64,000 bases of DNA from a bacterium (GTDB lineage Bacteria > Krumholzibacteriota > Krumholzibacteriia > LZORAL124-64-63): positions 124,001-188,000 of the forward strand of contig JADJCK010000007.1 of NCBI GenBank assembly GCA_016703265.1, read 5' to 3'. Shown here piece after piece: positions 6,292-15,255 of this stretch. A model generated the notes under the pieces. It had not been told where the DNA came from, searched no databases, and worked only from the letters and a program-made list of their open reading frames with translations. The position numbers and the translations under genes are program-made. Numbering within the stretch: the stretch's first letter is position 1; each line of letters begins with the position of its first letter.

Positions 6292-8637
6292 TCAGCCGCG
6301 CGCCTGCCCCAGCATGGTCCCGAGTTCCTTCATGCGTTCGGACCAGTCCTCGGCGAAGGCGATCACGCCCTGCGCGATCGATTCGGCGTCGAGGCCGGCG
6401 TTCTCGCACACGTCCTCGGGCGAGCCGCCGGGACGCCACTCGTCGTCCCAGTCGCTGCTCATCGCGTAGCGTTCGGCCAGCGGGTTGAACGTCCAGTCGA
6501 ACATCGTGCGACGCGCGCGGTTGGTGATGTAGGTGCTGTTGAGGCGGTCGCCCGGCGACAGCACTTGCTCCTGGTAGTCCTCGTCCTGCAGCGCGAACAG
6601 CTGCGGGCTCGGCACGGCCACGAACTTGACGTTGACGCCCGCCGCATCGATGGCCGGCAGCGCCTCGATCAGGCCAGCTGTGCTCATCGTGCCCTGCACC
6701 ATGACCACGCCCTGCCGCGGCAGGCCCGGCTTCCAGTCGCGCAGGATGTAGGCGCCGCGCGCCGCCTCGAAATGAGAGCCCAGGCCGAGGGCCTGGCGGT
6801 CGGGGATCTTCACCGGCGGGCGCGTGAGGTGCAGCGCCACGATCGGCTTGCCCGTGGCCAGCGCCGCGGCGATCATCACCGGCACCTCGTTGTATTCCCA
6901 GGGGTGGATGTCGATCACCTGGCCGTCGGGGAACATCTGCGTGGCGCCGGGGCTGAAGATGCCGAAGTGCGTGCGGCTGTCCTCGCCGGTTTCAGGGCCG
7001 CTGTGCCCGGCCACCCAGATGGTGGTGCCCACCTTCAGCTCGCAGTCCTGCGCCAGCTGGCTGTACAGGCGCATGGGGCCGTACTTCAGGTAGCTGAACG
7101 CCGCGTAGGTGCTGCAGGCGGTGAAGAAGCCGTTGAACTCGTTCTCGGGGTCGCTGGAGAAGTTCACCGAGGCGGCGCCGACCATGATGCCGGCGTTGGC
7201 GAACTCGGTGATGCCCTGCGGCAACAGCACGCCGTCGGGATTCGTCTCGCGCTGGTACCAGCCGAGGTTGGGCATGTCGCCAAAGGGCTTGGCGAAGCCG
7301 TCGATGTTGGTGGAACCGGCCAGGTCGGCTGCGCAGACAAGGAACAGCGGACGTCCGTACTTCTGCAGGCTCCAGCTGTTGATGTAGCTGCCCCAGGCGG
7401 ACAGGGCGGCGCGGTTCGGCTGCCTGGCGCCGGGCTTGGCCCACAGTTCCGCGGGATACTGCGCAACGTCCAGCAGCGCCGGGTCCTTCAGCGGATTCTT
7501 CGATTCGGGCAGGCGGAATCCCGGCAACTCGGTCGGGACACTGTCGCCCAGCTCGACCAGGCGGTCGGCCAGGTAGCGCACCAGGTCCTCGTCGCGCCGC
7601 AGCACGTCGAGCGCGGCATTGAGGTTGGCCGCGAACTGTTCGCGGCGCGCTTCGGCGTCGGCGGGCGCCGCCTCGCCCTGGCCGTGCCACTGCGTGCCGT
7701 AGATGTCGCTGAAGTCCTGGCGGCAAAGCCAGAACTTCTCGCCGTTCATCTTGTGGGCGGAGCCGTGCGCGTTGTTGTCGTAGGTGTGGTACCCGCGTCC
7801 CTTGCGCGTGCGGCCGAAGACCATCCGCGGGCGCAGCGGCGTGCCGGGACCATGCACGGTCTCGAGCAGCGCGCGGGTGACCTGCGTCCAGTCGCTGCCG
7901 TCGACGGCCTCGTGCACATCCCACCCGTAAGAGGTGAACCAGTCGCGCGGCGTGCCGTGTACGATCGAACTGTAGGCATTGGAGTCGATGCCGTAGTCGT
8001 TCCAGTCGAGGATGATGCAGAGGTTGTCCAGGCCCAGCCCGTAGGCCGAGTTCTTCGCCTCGTGCCAGCAGCCCGCCGTGTGGCCGCCCTCGCCCTCGAT
8101 GCCGAAGACCCGCACGTCCTTCGCGCCCGCGCAGCGAAGCGCCAGCGCCTCGCCCACCGCCGCCGGCGCGCCGTGGCCGCTGGGGCCGGTGTTGAACTTC
8201 ACGAAGAGGTTCTTGCCCGCCATCTCGGCGTGGCCGGGCAGGCCGCCGACGTCGCGGAAGTCGAGCAGGTCTTCCCAGGTCAGCATGCGCTCGCTGCCGC
8301 CGTGGACGAGGTACTTCGCATCACCGGTCTTCGCGTACATGAGGCGCAGCGCTTCGTTGAACACGGCCAGCGTGCCGTAGACCAGCGGTACCGTGTGGCC
8401 CGCCACCAGCACGAAGCGGTCGCCGAACCGCTTTCCCGGGTCGCGGATGTCCCAGCGCATCGCGCCCGACAACAGCAGGCTGATGAAATAGTGCGCCTTG
8501 GAACGGCTGCCGCCGGGGTGGCCGCTCTGCCGGTAGTTGAGCATCAGGTCGATCTGCTGGTCGATGATGTCCTTGAGGATCTCCCAGCGGGCGAAGTTCG
8601 CCTTCTGGGCCTCGAACTGGCGGGAGACGTCAGGCAC
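6292..8637 (-). CDS. Transketolase-like thiamine-diphosphate enzyme (long form)
   Basis: The protein has 781 residues, longer than the usual 660-residue transketolase. Thiamine-diphosphate features are visible: SGHPGGS at residues 39-44, GPSGHG at 151-156, and an altered cofactor/metal motif EGEGG-x5-CWHEA-x16-DWND at 181-214. The pyrimidine-binding and C-terminal domains follow (SFSS-like VNFSSDPENEF, GPTHE-like AGHSGPETGEDSRTH). It probably moves two-carbon units between sugar phosphates in the cytoplasm. The start is set at GTG 8637 because AAGGAG lies six bases upstream; the ATG at 8652 has no Shine-Dalgarno and itself contains that AAGGAG. The gene is monocistronic and convergent to the Cys-repeat gene. 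Confidence 0.8.
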   Translation of the reverse strand: MPDVSRQFEAQKANFARWEILKDIIDQQIDLMLNYRQSGHPGGSRSKAHYFISLLLSGAMRWDIRDPGKRFGDRFVLVAGHTVPLVYGTLAVFNEALRLMYAKTGDAKYLVHGGSERMLTWEDLLDFRDVGGLPGHAEMAGKNLFVKFNTGPSGHGAPAAVGEALALRCAGAKDVRVFGIEGEGGHTAGCWHEAKNSAYGLGLDNLCIILDWNDYGIDSNAYSSIVHGTPRDWFTSYGWDVHEAVDGSDWTQVTRALLETVHGPGTPLRPRMVFGRTRKGRGYHTYDNNAHGSAHKMNGEKFWLCRQDFSDIYGTQWHGQGEAAPADAEARREQFAANLNAALDVLRRDEDLVRYLADRLVELGDSVPTELPGFRLPESKNPLKDPALLDVAQYPAELWAKPGARQPNRAALSAWGSYINSWSLQKYGRPLFLVCAADLAGSTNIDGFAKPFGDMPNLGWYQRETNPDGVLLPQGITEFANAGIMVGAASVNFSSDPENEFNGFFTACSTYAAFSYLKYGPMRLYSQLAQDCELKVGTTIWVAGHSGPETGEDSRTHFGIFSPGATQMFPDGQVIDIHPWEYNEVPVMIAAALATGKPIVALHLTRPPVKIPDRQALGLGSHFEAARGAYILRDWKPGLPRQGVVMVQGTMSTAGLIEALPAIDAAGVNVKFVAVPSPQLFALQDEDYQEQVLSPGDRLNSTYITNRARRTMFDWTFNPLAERYAMSSDWDDEWRPGGSPEDVCENAGLDAESIAQGVIAFAEDWSERMKELGTMLGQARG

Positions 8638-8777
8638 GGGGGGCTCCTTCATGACGGGGGCGGCGCCCGGGTGGGTGCCCGGGGCCCGGCGGCGGTCGGC
8701 ACGACCGAAAATGCGCCAACGGGCCGCCCGATTCAAGGAGGAACGTGGGGTGGTTGCGCGCCGGCCCGCCAGGGCGT

Positions 8778-10049
8778 TCAGGGCGCGAAAGTGACCAGTT
8801 TCATGCCGCTCCAGGGTACGTAGTCGGGCTTCTCCCGGCCCTCCCCGAACACCAGCATTCCGGCGTGGCCCTCGCCCGTGTCCTCGTCGCCCCCGAGCAC
8901 CAGGCGCCGCCCGTCGCGCAGGACGACTTCGCACGAGCCCGGGACCGTGGGCGTGATCGAGGCGACGAGCCCGAAGGGGATCTGGTATTCGCATTCGTCC
9001 AGCGCGCCATGGAGGATGTCGATGGTGGTCGCCTCGTCGAGGTCGTAGACCAGGCGCCCCTGCAGGGTACGGCCGTCGGTCGTCGTGACGACACCGGCCA
9101 ATGCGCGCGGCGGCGCGAAGTCGGCATAGCCGGGCGACGTGGCGGGCACCAGGCGCAGCTCGGCGGCAATGAAGCGGTTCCAGGGCACGATGATCCGGCC
9201 CACGCCGGCAACGTCCACCGCGGCGCCGCGGTTGCCGCTCCCGACATCGTTGGTGCCGTCAAGGTTGAGCACGCGACCGTCGGTCAAGATGACGTCGCTG
9301 CCGCCGCGCCGGCTGCGGGCGATGCGGCGCACCTGCGTGAGGGCGACATCCTGTTCGTCGCTGTCGATGGTGTCGATGCTCGTGCACTCCGAGGTGTCCC
9401 ACTGGAGGCTGCCGGCGAAGCTGCCGCCCCGGAACTCCACGGTGCCCGCCAGCCGCGCGGCATAGGGCACGGCGCCTGCCGGCGCGGCGCTGAAGCGGAT
9501 CTCCCGCACGTCATCCCAGGCCAGTTCGACCGGCTGGTCGGGCTTCGGGTAGACGATCAGGTCCGAGCGCAGGTCGTGGGACGGCCCGCCCACGGCGACC
9601 TCGCGACCGTCGCGGAGCACGGCGATGACCGGCTTCTCCTCGTCCTCGGTCAGGCGCAGGGCGGCCAGGTCGCCGTAACGGCAGATGAAGGGGCGGCTGA
9701 TGTGCACGTCCTCTTCGCGGTTGTGCAGCGCCCAGGCCAGGCGGTTCAGCAGGCCGCGCGACCCGTACTCGCGCTGGCGGCGCTCGCGGACCAGTTGTTC
9801 ACGGTCGGCGAAGTCGAACCACGGCAGGTCGCGCTGCCGGGCCGAGAAGATGTTGTCCCAGAACGCGTCCTCGTCCACCCACCGCAGGTAGCCGACGTGG
9901 CTGGTGCCGTCGTCCAGCGTGACCGTGGCGTGGATGAGGCCGGCGCCGGGATGGGGCGCGGCCGTCGGGTTGTCGGTGGCGCTGGCCGGCGCCGCGGCCA
10001 GCGCGGCGGCCAGGAACGCAGCAAGCAGGTGGCGCGGGACAACGGTCAC
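8778..10049 (-). CDS. Secreted protein with repeated DGR-type strand modules, unknown function
   Basis: I do not recognise this 423-residue protein. A signal peptide (LLAAFLAAALAAAPASA) follows GTG 10049, which has GAGG seven bases upstream; an ATG at 10091 would add 14 residues with a poorer leader. The mature part holds several short beta-type units with the pattern Thr/Val-x-Leu-x-Asp-Gly-x-x-x-x-Gly, for example TLDDGTSHVGYLRW, LRDGREVAVGG, TTDGRTLQGRLVY and LRDGRRLVLGG. Each is followed by an acidic or hydrophobic stretch. Two sequences, VPWNRFIAAEL and VPWSGMKLVTF, look like repeat ends. The protein is likely periplasmic. It lies downstream of the exonuclease gene and 140 bases upstream of the transketolase-like gene on the same strand. 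Confidence 0.65.
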   Translation of the reverse strand: MTVVPRHLLAAFLAAALAAAPASATDNPTAAPHPGAGLIHATVTLDDGTSHVGYLRWVDEDAFWDNIFSARQRDLPWFDFADREQLVRERRQREYGSRGLLNRLAWALHNREEDVHISRPFICRYGDLAALRLTEDEEKPVIAVLRDGREVAVGGPSHDLRSDLIVYPKPDQPVELAWDDVREIRFSAAPAGAVPYAARLAGTVEFRGGSFAGSLQWDTSECTSIDTIDSDEQDVALTQVRRIARSRRGGSDVILTDGRVLNLDGTNDVGSGNRGAAVDVAGVGRIIVPWNRFIAAELRLVPATSPGYADFAPPRALAGVVTTTDGRTLQGRLVYDLDEATTIDILHGALDECEYQIPFGLVASITPTVPGSCEVVLRDGRRLVLGGDEDTGEGHAGMLVFGEGREKPDYVPWSGMKLVTFAP

Positions 10050-10156
10050 GGGGAAACCTCGCGTCGGGGGTACCGGGGCCTGGGCCGTCATGATCGGCGC
10101 AATCTTCTGAAAACGCACGCGGGGGCCGCCAGGTTGCACGGCCGGCCGGACTGGCG

Positions 10157-10741
10157 TCAGGCAGGCACGCGGCCCAGGTGGTGCATCTGGAGGACGGCCG
10201 CCGCGGCGCGGGCGTCCTCGACGGCGCGGTGGGCGGCGAAGCGGTCGCCCAGATCCATCTGCTCCAGCACCGAGGACAGGTTCTGGCCGCTGGTCTTCAG
10301 TTCGCGCTCGGCCAGCCAGGCGATCGCGACGGCACGCAGGTCGAAGGCGCCGCCGACGATGTGCGCCCGGAAGTCCAGTCCGTAGCGATCGCATTCCTTG
10401 CGCAGCAGCGGGATGTCGTAGTAGGCGCCGAAGGCGGCGATGATGGCCTTGTTGCGCGGGCCGTACCAGTCGAGGAACCGCCGGCCCACGGCCGCGAAGG
10501 TGTCGCAGCCGGCGACCATCTCGGGCGTGATGCCGGTGATGTCGGTGATGAACGGGACGATCGGATGGTCTTCCGGCCGCACCAACTCGCTGAAGGTGGC
10601 GGTGATCTCCAGCGAGCGGCGATCGAGGCGCACGGCGCCGATCTCGATGATGCTGCTGCGCTCGACGGCGTTGTTGCCCTGGTCCTCGGCCGGGCACGAG
10701 GCCTCGAGATCGACCACGACGATGTCGGTGCTGTAGCGCAC
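10157..10741 (-). CDS. DEDDh-type 3'-5' exonuclease
   Basis: This 194-residue protein has all four acidic residues and the histidine of DEDDh exonucleases: Asp11 and Glu13 (VVDLEAS), Asp109 (GAYYDIPLL), and His171 with Asp176 (HRAVEDARA). DNA or RNA 3' ends would be trimmed with two metal ions. The long VDLEASCPAEDQGN start and the two-residue IEIGAV motif resemble the ERI1/KapD subgroup more than the DnaQ proofreading subunit. The start is GTG, eight bases after the stop of the MalK-type gene, so the two are probably cotranscribed, though no functional link is evident. Confidence 0.88.
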   Translation of the reverse strand: MRYSTDIVVVDLEASCPAEDQGNNAVERSSIIEIGAVRLDRRSLEITATFSELVRPEDHPIVPFITDITGITPEMVAGCDTFAAVGRRFLDWYGPRNKAIIAAFGAYYDIPLLRKECDRYGLDFRAHIVGGAFDLRAVAIAWLAERELKTSGQNLSSVLEQMDLGDRFAAHRAVEDARAAAAVLQMHHLGRVPA

Positions 10742-10749
10742 GCGGCGGC

Positions 10750-11847
10750 TCAGGCCACGGGCAGGGCCCGGCCCTGCTCGTCGGCCGCGAACAGGCGGAT
10801 CGATTCGGCGCGCAGGTTCACGCCCAGCGGCTTGTCGATGACCGCGGCAGCCTGGCCCGGGCAGCGCACGACCAGCACGCCGCCGCCCAGCCCCAGGTGG
10901 ACCATCGTCTCGTTGCCGAGCGATTCCACGACCTGCACGGGAGCCGAAAGGCCAGCTCCGGCGCCCGCGGGCGTCACGTCCAGGTGCTCGGGGCGGATGC
11001 CGAGGATCGTCGGCGTGCCCACCAAGGCGGCGGCGGGCCGGAAACCGGCGGGCAGGCCCACCGATTCCCCCGCTTCGGTGACGAAGCGCAGGCCGTCGTG
11101 CTGCTCCAGGCGCCCGCTGAGGAAGTTCATCGCGGGCGAGCCGATGAAGCCGGCCACGAAACGGTTGGCGGGACGCTCGTAGAGTTCGAGCGGCGCGGCC
11201 ACCTGCTGCACGATGCCGTCCTTCATGACCACGATACGCTGGCCCAGCGTCATGGCCTCGGTCTGGTCGTGCGTGACGTAGATCATGGTCGCGCCCAGCC
11301 GGTGATGCAGGCGCGCGATCTCGGCGCGCATCTGCACGCGCATCTTGGCGTCGAGGTTGCTGAGCGGCTCGTCGAAGAGGAACACGTCGGGATCGCGCAC
11401 GATGGCGCGACCGAGGGCCACGCGCTGCCGCTGGCCGCCCGACAGGGCGCGCGGCTTGCGTTCGAGCAGCGTCTCGATGCCGAGGATGCGCGCGGCGTCC
11501 TCGACCTTCGCCGTGATCTCCGCCTTCGGCAGTTTCCGCATCTTGAGGCCGAAGGCCAGGTTCTCGCGCACGTTCATGTGCGGGTAGAGGGCGTAGTTCT
11601 GGAACACCATCGCGATGTTGCGGTCGCGCGGTTCGATGTCATTGACGACACGGTCGCCGATGGAGACGGTGCCGCCGGTGATCTCCTCGAGTCCGGCGAT
11701 CATGCGCAACGTCGTCGACTTGCCGCACCCGGAAGGCCCGACGAGCACGGCGAACTCGCCATGCGCGATATGCAGGTCGAGCGGATGGACGGCGATGACG
11801 CCGCCGGGGTAGGTCTTGCTGACCTGCTGGAGGATGACCTGGGCCAC
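10750..11847 (-). CDS. malK: MalK/UgpC-type ABC transporter ATP-binding protein
   Basis: This 365-residue ATPase energises carbohydrate import. Walker A is at 37-45 (GPSGCGKST), the Q-loop at Gln83, the signature LSGGQ at 135-139, Walker B at 155-160 (VFLFDE) and the switch His at 193. The C-terminal 130 residues form the OB/TOBE domain typical of MalK, UgpC and MsmX (ILGIRPEHLDV). No permease gene adjoins it. The only permease pair in the window is the malF/malG-like pair at 35.2-37.0 kb, so it most likely serves that system, perhaps as a shared ATPase. The symbol rests on this context; ugpC is an equal sequence match. Confidence 0.92.
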   Translation of the reverse strand: MAQVILQQVSKTYPGGVIAVHPLDLHIAHGEFAVLVGPSGCGKSTTLRMIAGLEEITGGTVSIGDRVVNDIEPRDRNIAMVFQNYALYPHMNVRENLAFGLKMRKLPKAEITAKVEDAARILGIETLLERKPRALSGGQRQRVALGRAIVRDPDVFLFDEPLSNLDAKMRVQMRAEIARLHHRLGATMIYVTHDQTEAMTLGQRIVVMKDGIVQQVAAPLELYERPANRFVAGFIGSPAMNFLSGRLEQHDGLRFVTEAGESVGLPAGFRPAAALVGTPTILGIRPEHLDVTPAGAGAGLSAPVQVVESLGNETMVHLGLGGGVLVVRCPGQAAAVIDKPLGVNLRAESIRLFAADEQGRALPVA

Positions 11848-11932
11848 GATGGACGGCTCCCGGTGACGGGTGTGCGCTGGACGGTGAACGCCTCAGGGTA
11901 ACACACCCGCTGCGGGCGTCAAAGCACGGGTG

Positions 11933-11953
11933 GGGCGCGGCCTGGCCGCGCCC
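11933..11953 (-). terminator. GC-rich hairpin after the LVIVD-repeat gene
   Basis: A perfect 8-bp stem GGGCGCGG / CCGCGCCC with loop CCTGG lies seven bases beyond the stop of the minus-strand LVIVD gene. It lacks a T-tract in that direction, so termination by this element alone is uncertain. Confidence 0.4.
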
Positions 11954-11959
11954 GTTGTT

Positions 11960-14209
11960 TCAGCGAAGCATCATGACCCGTGCGGCACCGGCTGCTCCGG
12001 GCGCCGCCACGCGCACCAGGTAGTCTCCGGCCGGAACCGGCCGTCCGCGGTCATCCCGGCCGTCCCAGGCGGCCTCGGCCAGGTCGGCGCCGCGCACGGT
12101 CCCCGGCAGCCTCCGCACGAGCCGGCCGGCCAGGTCGTAGATCTCCAGGGCGGGCACCGTGGCGCCCGGCGCCGCGAAGCGGATGTCGACCCTGCCGTTC
12201 GCGGGATTGGGGTGGATGAACGGGGGGCCCGGTTGCACGGCGTGGACCACGGCGGCGGCCGCGTTCGCGCACGGGGCGGCGTGCACGGTCACGCCCGTTT
12301 CGCCGTCGGCGGTCACGATGATGCCGTCGCCGGCTGCCGCGCTCCGGGTCGTCTCGAGTGCGGCGATGCCGCCGGCGAGTCGCGCGCGGCCCGGGTCGGA
12401 CAGGTCCACGACCTGCACGCCCGACCACGCGTCGGCGACAAGGGCGAACCCGTCGCCGAGGCTGACGGCCACCGCCTGCGAGGGCGTGTCGACCGTTGCC
12501 ACGAGTCGTGGCGCACCCGGGCCCGTGAGCGCGAACACGTGAAGCCCGGCCTCGAGATCGGCCACGCAGGCGAACGCGCCCGTAACCGCGACATCCTGCG
12601 CATAGCCGGGCGTGTCGGCCCCGCCGACCAGGCGCGGCTGCAGCACGTCGGAGACATCGACAACCTGCAGGCCGTAAGCCGGGCTCGTGACCAGGAGGCT
12701 GTCGCCCGCGAGCGCGAGGCCGCTGGCGGCGCCGGGAACGTCAATGCCCGCGACGATGCGGGGTTCGCCCGGCTCGGCCAGGTCGACGACCTTCACGCCC
12801 GTGAAGAGGTCGGCCACCAGCGCATGATTGCCGGCAATCACGACATCGCAGGCGAAGCCCGGCACGGCGACGTTGCCCAGCCACTGCGGCGCGGCGGGAT
12901 TGCCGATGTCGATCACGTCCAGGCCGCCCTCCCAGTTGGCGATGCAGGCCAGGTCACCCGAGACGGCGATGCCGACGGCGTTGCCCGGTCCGTGCGCGGG
13001 CAGGCTGGAGACCAGGGCCGGGGCCGCCGGGTTCGCCAGGTCGATGACGGCCAGGCTGTGGTCGTCGTCGGCGACGTAGGCGAGGCCGTCACGGATGACC
13101 AGGTCCTGGGCGGAGCCGGGTGTGCCGATCCGGCCGAGTGGGGCCGGGCTGGCGGGAGTGGTGATCTCGGCGACCTGCAACCCGCGGTCCCAGTCGGCGA
13201 CGAGCGCCCGCGAACCGGTCACGGCGACGCCGTAGCTGTAACCGGGAGTGGCCACACGGCCGGTCACCTGCGGCGCATCGGGGTCGGTGACATCGACGAG
13301 TTGCAGGCCCTTGCTGAAATCGGCGACGAGGGCGGTGTCGTCGGCCATAACGACGGCCAGCGCGATGCCCGGGGTGTCGGCGCCGCCGCGGAGCACGGGC
13401 GCGCCGGGGTTGGCGACGTCGATCACGCGGAGACCGGCCAACCCGTCGGCGACACAGGCGCGCCCGCCGTGCACGGCCACGGCAAAGGCCTCGCCGGGCG
13501 TGTCGACGGTACCGATGATGAACGGAGCCGAGGGGACCGTCACGTCGATCACCTGCAGGCCGGCCAGGCCGTCGGCGACGAACACGAGATTCCCGGCCAC
13601 GGCGACGCCGAGTGCCTCGCCGGGCGTGTCGACGACAGCGACGACCGAAGGCGCCGCTGGAACGGCGGTGTCGATCACGCACAAGCCGGCGATGCCTGCC
13701 GCGACATAGGCCTTCGTGCCGGCCAGGGCGACGCTGTTCGCCTCGCCCGGCATCGCCACGCCGCCGATGATCACCGGATCCCCGGGCTCGTTGATCTTGA
13801 CGACCACCAGGCCGCCGCCGGCGTCGGCCACCCACGCGAAGGCGCCGGCCATGGCCACGCCGCGGGCCGTGCCCGGCGTCTCGACGGCGGCGAGGAAGCG
13901 GCACCCGTCGGCGGAGACATCGATCAGGCGCAGGCCGGCATCGCCGTCGGCAACGCAGGCGAGCGATCCGGCGACGGCCACGCCGAGGGCGCGTCCGGGC
14001 GTGTCGATCCAATCAGTCCAGCGGGCTGTCTTCGCGAAGTCGACGCAGGGCGGCGTCGCGGCGCACGCGGCACCTGACCAGGCAATGGCGATGGTTGCGA
14101 ACAGGCGGCCTCGGGGCGCCGCGGGAAGTCTGACGTATCTGGCAATGGTCCGGGCGATGGCCGTTCGGGGCGAGGCGAAACGGACAGGACATGACGCGGA
14201 CGAGCCCAT
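11960..14209 (-). CDS. Secreted LVIVD-repeat beta-propeller-like protein with FlgD-like C-terminal module
   Basis: The protein has 749 residues. An N-terminal leader (LFATIAIAWSGAACA) precedes 14 consecutive LVIVD-type repeats of about 45 residues. Each has the form DTPG-x2-x2-V-A-V-A-G-x3-C-V-A-D-x4-L-x-V-I-D-V, covering residues 65 to 655. The number 14 would suit two seven-bladed propellers, which is inference. The C-terminal 85 residues carry HPNPANGRVDIRF, LEIYDLAGRLVRRL, WDGRDDRGRPVPAGDYLVRV. This is the FlgD-like/type IX-style sorting module also found on four other secreted proteins here. GGAGG lies eight bases before the ATG. It is probably surface-displayed; the ligand is unknown. 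Confidence 0.8.
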   Translation of the reverse strand: MGSSASCPVRFASPRTAIARTIARYVRLPAAPRGRLFATIAIAWSGAACAATPPCVDFAKTARWTDWIDTPGRALGVAVAGSLACVADGDAGLRLIDVSADGCRFLAAVETPGTARGVAMAGAFAWVADAGGGLVVVKINEPGDPVIIGGVAMPGEANSVALAGTKAYVAAGIAGLCVIDTAVPAAPSVVAVVDTPGEALGVAVAGNLVFVADGLAGLQVIDVTVPSAPFIIGTVDTPGEAFAVAVHGGRACVADGLAGLRVIDVANPGAPVLRGGADTPGIALAVVMADDTALVADFSKGLQLVDVTDPDAPQVTGRVATPGYSYGVAVTGSRALVADWDRGLQVAEITTPASPAPLGRIGTPGSAQDLVIRDGLAYVADDDHSLAVIDLANPAAPALVSSLPAHGPGNAVGIAVSGDLACIANWEGGLDVIDIGNPAAPQWLGNVAVPGFACDVVIAGNHALVADLFTGVKVVDLAEPGEPRIVAGIDVPGAASGLALAGDSLLVTSPAYGLQVVDVSDVLQPRLVGGADTPGYAQDVAVTGAFACVADLEAGLHVFALTGPGAPRLVATVDTPSQAVAVSLGDGFALVADAWSGVQVVDLSDPGRARLAGGIAALETTRSAAAGDGIIVTADGETGVTVHAAPCANAAAAVVHAVQPGPPFIHPNPANGRVDIRFAAPGATVPALEIYDLAGRLVRRLPGTVRGADLAEAAWDGRDDRGRPVPAGDYLVRVAAPGAAGAARVMMLR

Positions 14210-14360
14210 GGCTCGTGCCTCCGATCATGGCGATGGCTGTCTGTCTGGTCCTCGCGGTCAGCTTACGGGTCGGCGATGCCGGCGACAACCTCGTATATTG
14301 CCGGCTCGGTGGTTCGCCGGCTTTGCAAACAGGCACATCTTCCGGGAAACACGGGAAATC

Positions 14361-15236
14361 ATGGAACGTTCCGGCAGCAACGTCCCCGGTCCGGGCTCGC
14401 GCATCGCGGTGCTCGGGGCAGGCTACATCGGGATGGCCGCGGCGCGCGCGTGCGTGGCGGCGGGCGCCGCCGTCTGGACGGTGAGCCGGTCACCGCGGGC
14501 GGCGGGCGCGGGTATCACGCCGGTGGTCGGCGACCTGTCGTCGGGATCCTCGACGTACGGAAGTCCCATGGGCCTGCCGGAAGCGCTCGACGCCGTGATC
14601 CTGGCCGTGGCACCGGGCGGCGGCGGCGACTCCTACGAGGCCACCTATCCGCCCGCAGCGCGAGCCGCCGTCGCCCTGGCCCGGGCCCGTGGCGCGAGGG
14701 CCGTGGTCTACACGTCGAGCACCGGCGTGTACGGGGGGCGCGACGGTGTCCCTGTCGATGAGTCGACGCCGCGCGCCGGCGACGGTCCCGGCAATCGCGC
14801 GCTGGTCGCCGCGGAGGACGTCCTGCTCGGCGCGGGCCTGTCCGGCATCACGGTGCTGAGGGTGGCGGGGATCTACGGGCCGGGGCGCGACCCGCGGGCA
14901 CGCTTCGCGCAACCGGGGCTGCTGCCGTTGCGGGGCGAGTACTGGGTGAACTTTGCGCATCGGGACGACATCGTCGCGGCGATCACGGGCAGCCTGGGTT
15001 ACGCCGGGGGGCCGCGCGTGCTCAACGTCGCCGACGGCGCGCCGGAAACGGCAGCCGCGATCGCGCGGTGGTGCGCGGCGGCGCGCGGCATCGACCCGGC
15101 ATCGCTCGACTTTTCCGGCGAAGGCCTGCCGACGCGCTCGAACCAGCGGGTCGTCAATGCCGCGCTGGCGGCCACCGGCTGGCGGCCGAGGTACCCGTCG
15201 TATCGCGAGGGATTCACCTCGGGCCTGCAGGACTGA
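14361..15236 (+). CDS. NAD(P)-binding SDR-like epimerase/dehydratase family protein
   Basis: This 291-residue protein has a Rossmann nucleotide-binding motif GAGYIG at residues 19-24. A YTSSTGVYGGRDGVPVDESTP segment follows, and then an RVAGIYGPGR stretch typical of extended and atypical short-chain dehydrogenases of the YeeZ/nucleoside-sugar-epimerase type. The classical YxxxK catalytic pair is not visible after GVYGG, so activity may differ from true epimerases. The start at ATG 14361 is preceded by a weak GGGAAA; longer frames upstream overlap the opposite-strand gene. It is divergent from the LVIVD gene and convergent with the GH13 lipoprotein gene. Confidence 0.75.
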   Translation: MERSGSNVPGPGSRIAVLGAGYIGMAAARACVAAGAAVWTVSRSPRAAGAGITPVVGDLSSGSSTYGSPMGLPEALDAVILAVAPGGGGDSYEATYPPAARAAVALARARGARAVVYTSSTGVYGGRDGVPVDESTPRAGDGPGNRALVAAEDVLLGAGLSGITVLRVAGIYGPGRDPRARFAQPGLLPLRGEYWVNFAHRDDIVAAITGSLGYAGGPRVLNVADGAPETAAAIARWCAAARGIDPASLDFSGEGLPTRSNQRVVNAALAATGWRPRYPSYREGFTSGLQD

Positions 15237-15255
15237 CCACGCGGCGGCGCGCTGC

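Noticed and set aside
5833..8823. A 996-codon plus-strand open frame over the transketolase-like gene
   Set aside because: It is antisense to conserved thiamine-enzyme motifs and overlaps the Cys-repeat gene and its terminator.
13716..14360. N-terminal extension of the SDR-like protein back to 13716
   Set aside because: The extension overlaps the opposite LVIVD coding region and has no sensible sequence. The Rossmann motif sits 19 residues after ATG 14361.
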